From DATKWS01 sp035529435 (GTDB taxonomy: Bacteria > Krumholzibacteriota > Krumholzibacteriia > Krumholzibacteriales > Krumholzibacteriaceae): a DNA stretch of 6,908 bases. This document shows, one piece after another, positions 5,742-6,908 of the stretch. Under the pieces are notes generated by a model that saw only the letters and a list, made by a program, of their open reading frames with translations, was not told the origin of the DNA and made no database searches. Each line of letters begins with the position of its first letter. Position 1 is the stretch's first letter. The translations under genes were made by a program, and so were the position numbers. Location: positions 1 through 6,908 of the forward strand of contig DATKWS010000110.1 in the NCBI GenBank assembly GCA_035529435.1. Reading direction: 5' to 3'.

Positions 5742-5768
5742 TTCATGATCCCGTAATGAGGGGTGGAT

Positions 5769-6323
5769 ATGATTGAGATTCGAACGCATGGCAGGGGAGG
5801 ACAGGGTGCAGTGATTGCATCGGAGATCCTCGCCGTTGCATTTTTCCGTGAAGGCAAGTTCGTGCAGGCATTCCCGGCATTCGGCGTCGAGCGCCGTGGT
5901 GCTCCCGTCGTCGCATTTACCCGTGTTTCGGAGGGAGAAATCCGGGAACGGTGCGAGATATACGAGCCCGATCATCTCATCGTGCTCGATCCGGTACTGA
6001 TACGGACCATCAATATTACCGCCGGTCTCAAGGAGGGTGGCTGGATCATTATCAATACAAACCAGTCGATGGATGATACCGATCTCGTCGGAAAGTACCG
6101 TATCGCGGCGGTCGATGCCAACGCGATCGCGCTGAAGTACGGTCTCGGCTCGCGCGCCGCGCCGATCGTGAACACGGCCATCCTCGGCGCCTTTTCCGGC
6201 GCAACGAAGCTGGTCGGGCTCAAGGCGGTCACCGAGGCGGTGGAGGAGTTCGTTCCTCTCAAGAAGGAAAACAACAAAAAGGCAACCGAAGAGGCCTTCC
6301 ACAGTGTAACGGTAATTTCGTAA
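5769..6323 (+). CDS. porG: 2-oxoacid (pyruvate):ferredoxin oxidoreductase gamma subunit
   Basis: This 184-residue protein matches the gamma subunit of pyruvate/2-oxoacid:ferredoxin oxidoreductases, which oxidise 2-oxoacids with coenzyme A to acyl-CoA, carbon dioxide and reduced ferredoxin. Visible marks are IRTHGRGGQGAV (4-15) at the N terminus, FPAFGVERRGAPVVAF (35-50), a Rossmann-like core with LIVLDP (70-75), and NTAILGAF (135-142). The length is typical for a separate gamma subunit. ATG 5769 is chosen because GAGGGGTG (5759-5765) ends just before it; GTG 5763 in the same frame would lie inside that site. The next gene is a GltD-like flavoprotein, and alpha and beta subunits are expected beyond the window. 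The true substrate (pyruvate, 2-oxoglutarate or a branched-chain oxoacid) cannot be read from this subunit. Confidence 0.9.
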   Translation: MIEIRTHGRGGQGAVIASEILAVAFFREGKFVQAFPAFGVERRGAPVVAFTRVSEGEIRERCEIYEPDHLIVLDPVLIRTINITAGLKEGGWIIINTNQSMDDTDLVGKYRIAAVDANAIALKYGLGSRAAPIVNTAILGAFSGATKLVGLKAVTEAVEEFVPLKKENNKKATEEAFHSVTVIS

Positions 6324-6409
6324 ATGAGGCCGGCCCGGTTCGACATGCAATCGGGATTCTTCGGAACACGGAACGTCCATGCAAAAAGAGTAGGAGGCCG
6401 AGAGCGTCC

Positions 6410-6908
6410 ATGGGTGAGAAGATCGTTTTCAAGAGCTACAGGGAGATGCCGATTTGCGCCATGACGGTCGATGATATGACCTGGAACCTCACCGGATCGT
6501 GGCGTAACATCAGGCCGTACTACGATTTCAAAACCTCCCCGTGCAGGGTCGGGTGTCCTGCGGGCGAGGATATCCAGCGCTATATCTATCTCGTGACCGA
6601 CGGGCGGTACGAGGAGGCGTGGCGCACCATCATCGAGACCAACCCGATGCCGGCGGTGACGGGGCGTGTCTGTTTCCATCCGTGCATGGAGAAATGCACG
6701 CGCAAGGATTTCGACCAGGCGGTCAATATACCGGCCATCGAGCGGGCGCTGGGCGATAGGGGGCTCGAGAATGCCGGCTGGATGACACGGGCCGCCGCGT
6801 CGCGTAAGGAGAAGGTCGCCGTTGTCGGGGGAGGTCCCGCCGGCCTCTCGTGCGCATTCTATCTCGCGCGGAAGGGATACCCCGTCACCCTGTTCGATGC
6901 CGACAGGG
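6410..6908 (+). CDS. GltD-like FAD/iron-sulfur oxidoreductase subunit of the oxoacid oxidoreductase operon (5' part)
   Basis: The frame is open from ATG 6410 to the window edge: 166 residues of a longer protein. After a family-typical lead-in, WNLTGSWRNIRPYYDFKTSP (25-44), come Cys45 and Cys49 in PCRVGCPAGEDI, then TGRVCFHPCMEKCTR with Cys88, Cys92 and Cys96, the two cysteine groups that bind 4Fe-4S clusters in the N-terminal domain of glutamate synthase small subunits and dihydropyrimidine dehydrogenase. VAVVGGGPAGLSCAF (136-150) is an FAD-binding GxGxxG motif. Flavoproteins of this type are often found between gamma and alpha genes of 2-oxoacid oxidoreductases and probably exchange electrons between ferredoxin and NAD(P)H. 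AGGAGG (6392-6397) is 12 bases before the ATG, slightly far, but no other in-frame start is near. The gap from porG is 86 bases. Confidence 0.87.
   Translation, partial: MGEKIVFKSYREMPICAMTVDDMTWNLTGSWRNIRPYYDFKTSPCRVGCPAGEDIQRYIYLVTDGRYEEAWRTIIETNPMPAVTGRVCFHPCMEKCTRKDFDQAVNIPAIERALGDRGLENAGWMTRAAASRKEKVAVVGGGPAGLSCAFYLARKGYPVTLFDADR

Larger units (their letters stand above)
5492..5768. other. AT-rich intergenic region with palindromes and possible promoters
   Basis: No gene is convincing here. The first half (about 5492-5640) is clearly richer in A and T than the rest of the window and contains TGTAA-A-TTACA (5538-5548). The second half holds a likely promoter and a second palindrome before the oxidoreductase operon. 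No clear intrinsic terminator follows tRNA-Arg. A small RNA cannot be excluded but nothing specific supports one. Confidence 0.5.

Noticed and set aside
6379..6393. Four-codon mini-frame before the flavoprotein gene
   Set aside because: The ATG-CAA-AAA-GAG-TAG frame has no ribosome site or distinctive content and is likely chance.

Overview
This is a GC-rich, densely coded bacterial segment with nearly all genes on the + strand. It reads as ordinary chromosome: housekeeping genes, three tRNA genes and no transposase, integrase, phage gene or CRISPR array. The mix of an IscS-MnmA pair under an Rrf2 regulator, a 2-oxoacid:ferredoxin oxidoreductase operon with a GltD-like subunit, a DUF3566-like membrane protein and a membrane-anchored gluzincin suggests an anaerobic or facultative, possibly uncultivated, Gram-negative-type lineage. 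That placement is inference; no phylogenetic marker is present.

Layout. Bases 1-55 may hold the tail of an upstream gene. Bases 71-688 encode an exported cyclophilin-type prolyl isomerase. A gap with GC-rich inverted repeats follows, then a clear sigma70-type promoter (about 799-828) and a palindrome (839-852) that would overlap the start of the transcript. Next comes a likely operon: Rrf2-family regulator with four C-terminal cysteines (873-1283), IscS/NifS-type cysteine desulfurase (1340-2524), mnmA tRNA 2-thiouridylase (2534-3637) and a membrane-anchored HExxH peptidase of the MA clan (3667-4620). A strong promoter at 4642-4671 then drives two tandem serine tRNA genes (UGA at 4713, GCU at 4824), with a hairpin plus a run of seven T lying between promoter and first tRNA. 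A second good promoter (4944-4972) drives a small two-helix membrane protein whose stop codon directly abuts tRNA-Arg(ACG) at 5418. After an AT-rich intergenic stretch of about 270 bases there is the gamma subunit of a pyruvate/2-oxoacid oxidoreductase (5769-6323), followed by the start of a GltD-like FAD/iron-sulfur oxidoreductase subunit that runs off the window.

How the genes work together. The desulfurase would take sulfur from cysteine and pass it to MnmA, which puts the 2-thio group on wobble U34 of certain tRNAs; the Rrf2 protein probably sets expression of the unit in response to iron-sulfur or cysteine status. The gene order resembles the cymR-yrvO-mnmA order of Bacillus, in which the desulfurase hands sulfur to MnmA directly. 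No iscU-type scaffold is present. The last two genes start an operon for ferredoxin-linked 2-oxoacid oxidation joined to a pyridine-nucleotide-type flavoprotein. I found no convincing new defence or mobile system; the most unusual points are small-scale, in the tRNA genes and in cysteine motifs.
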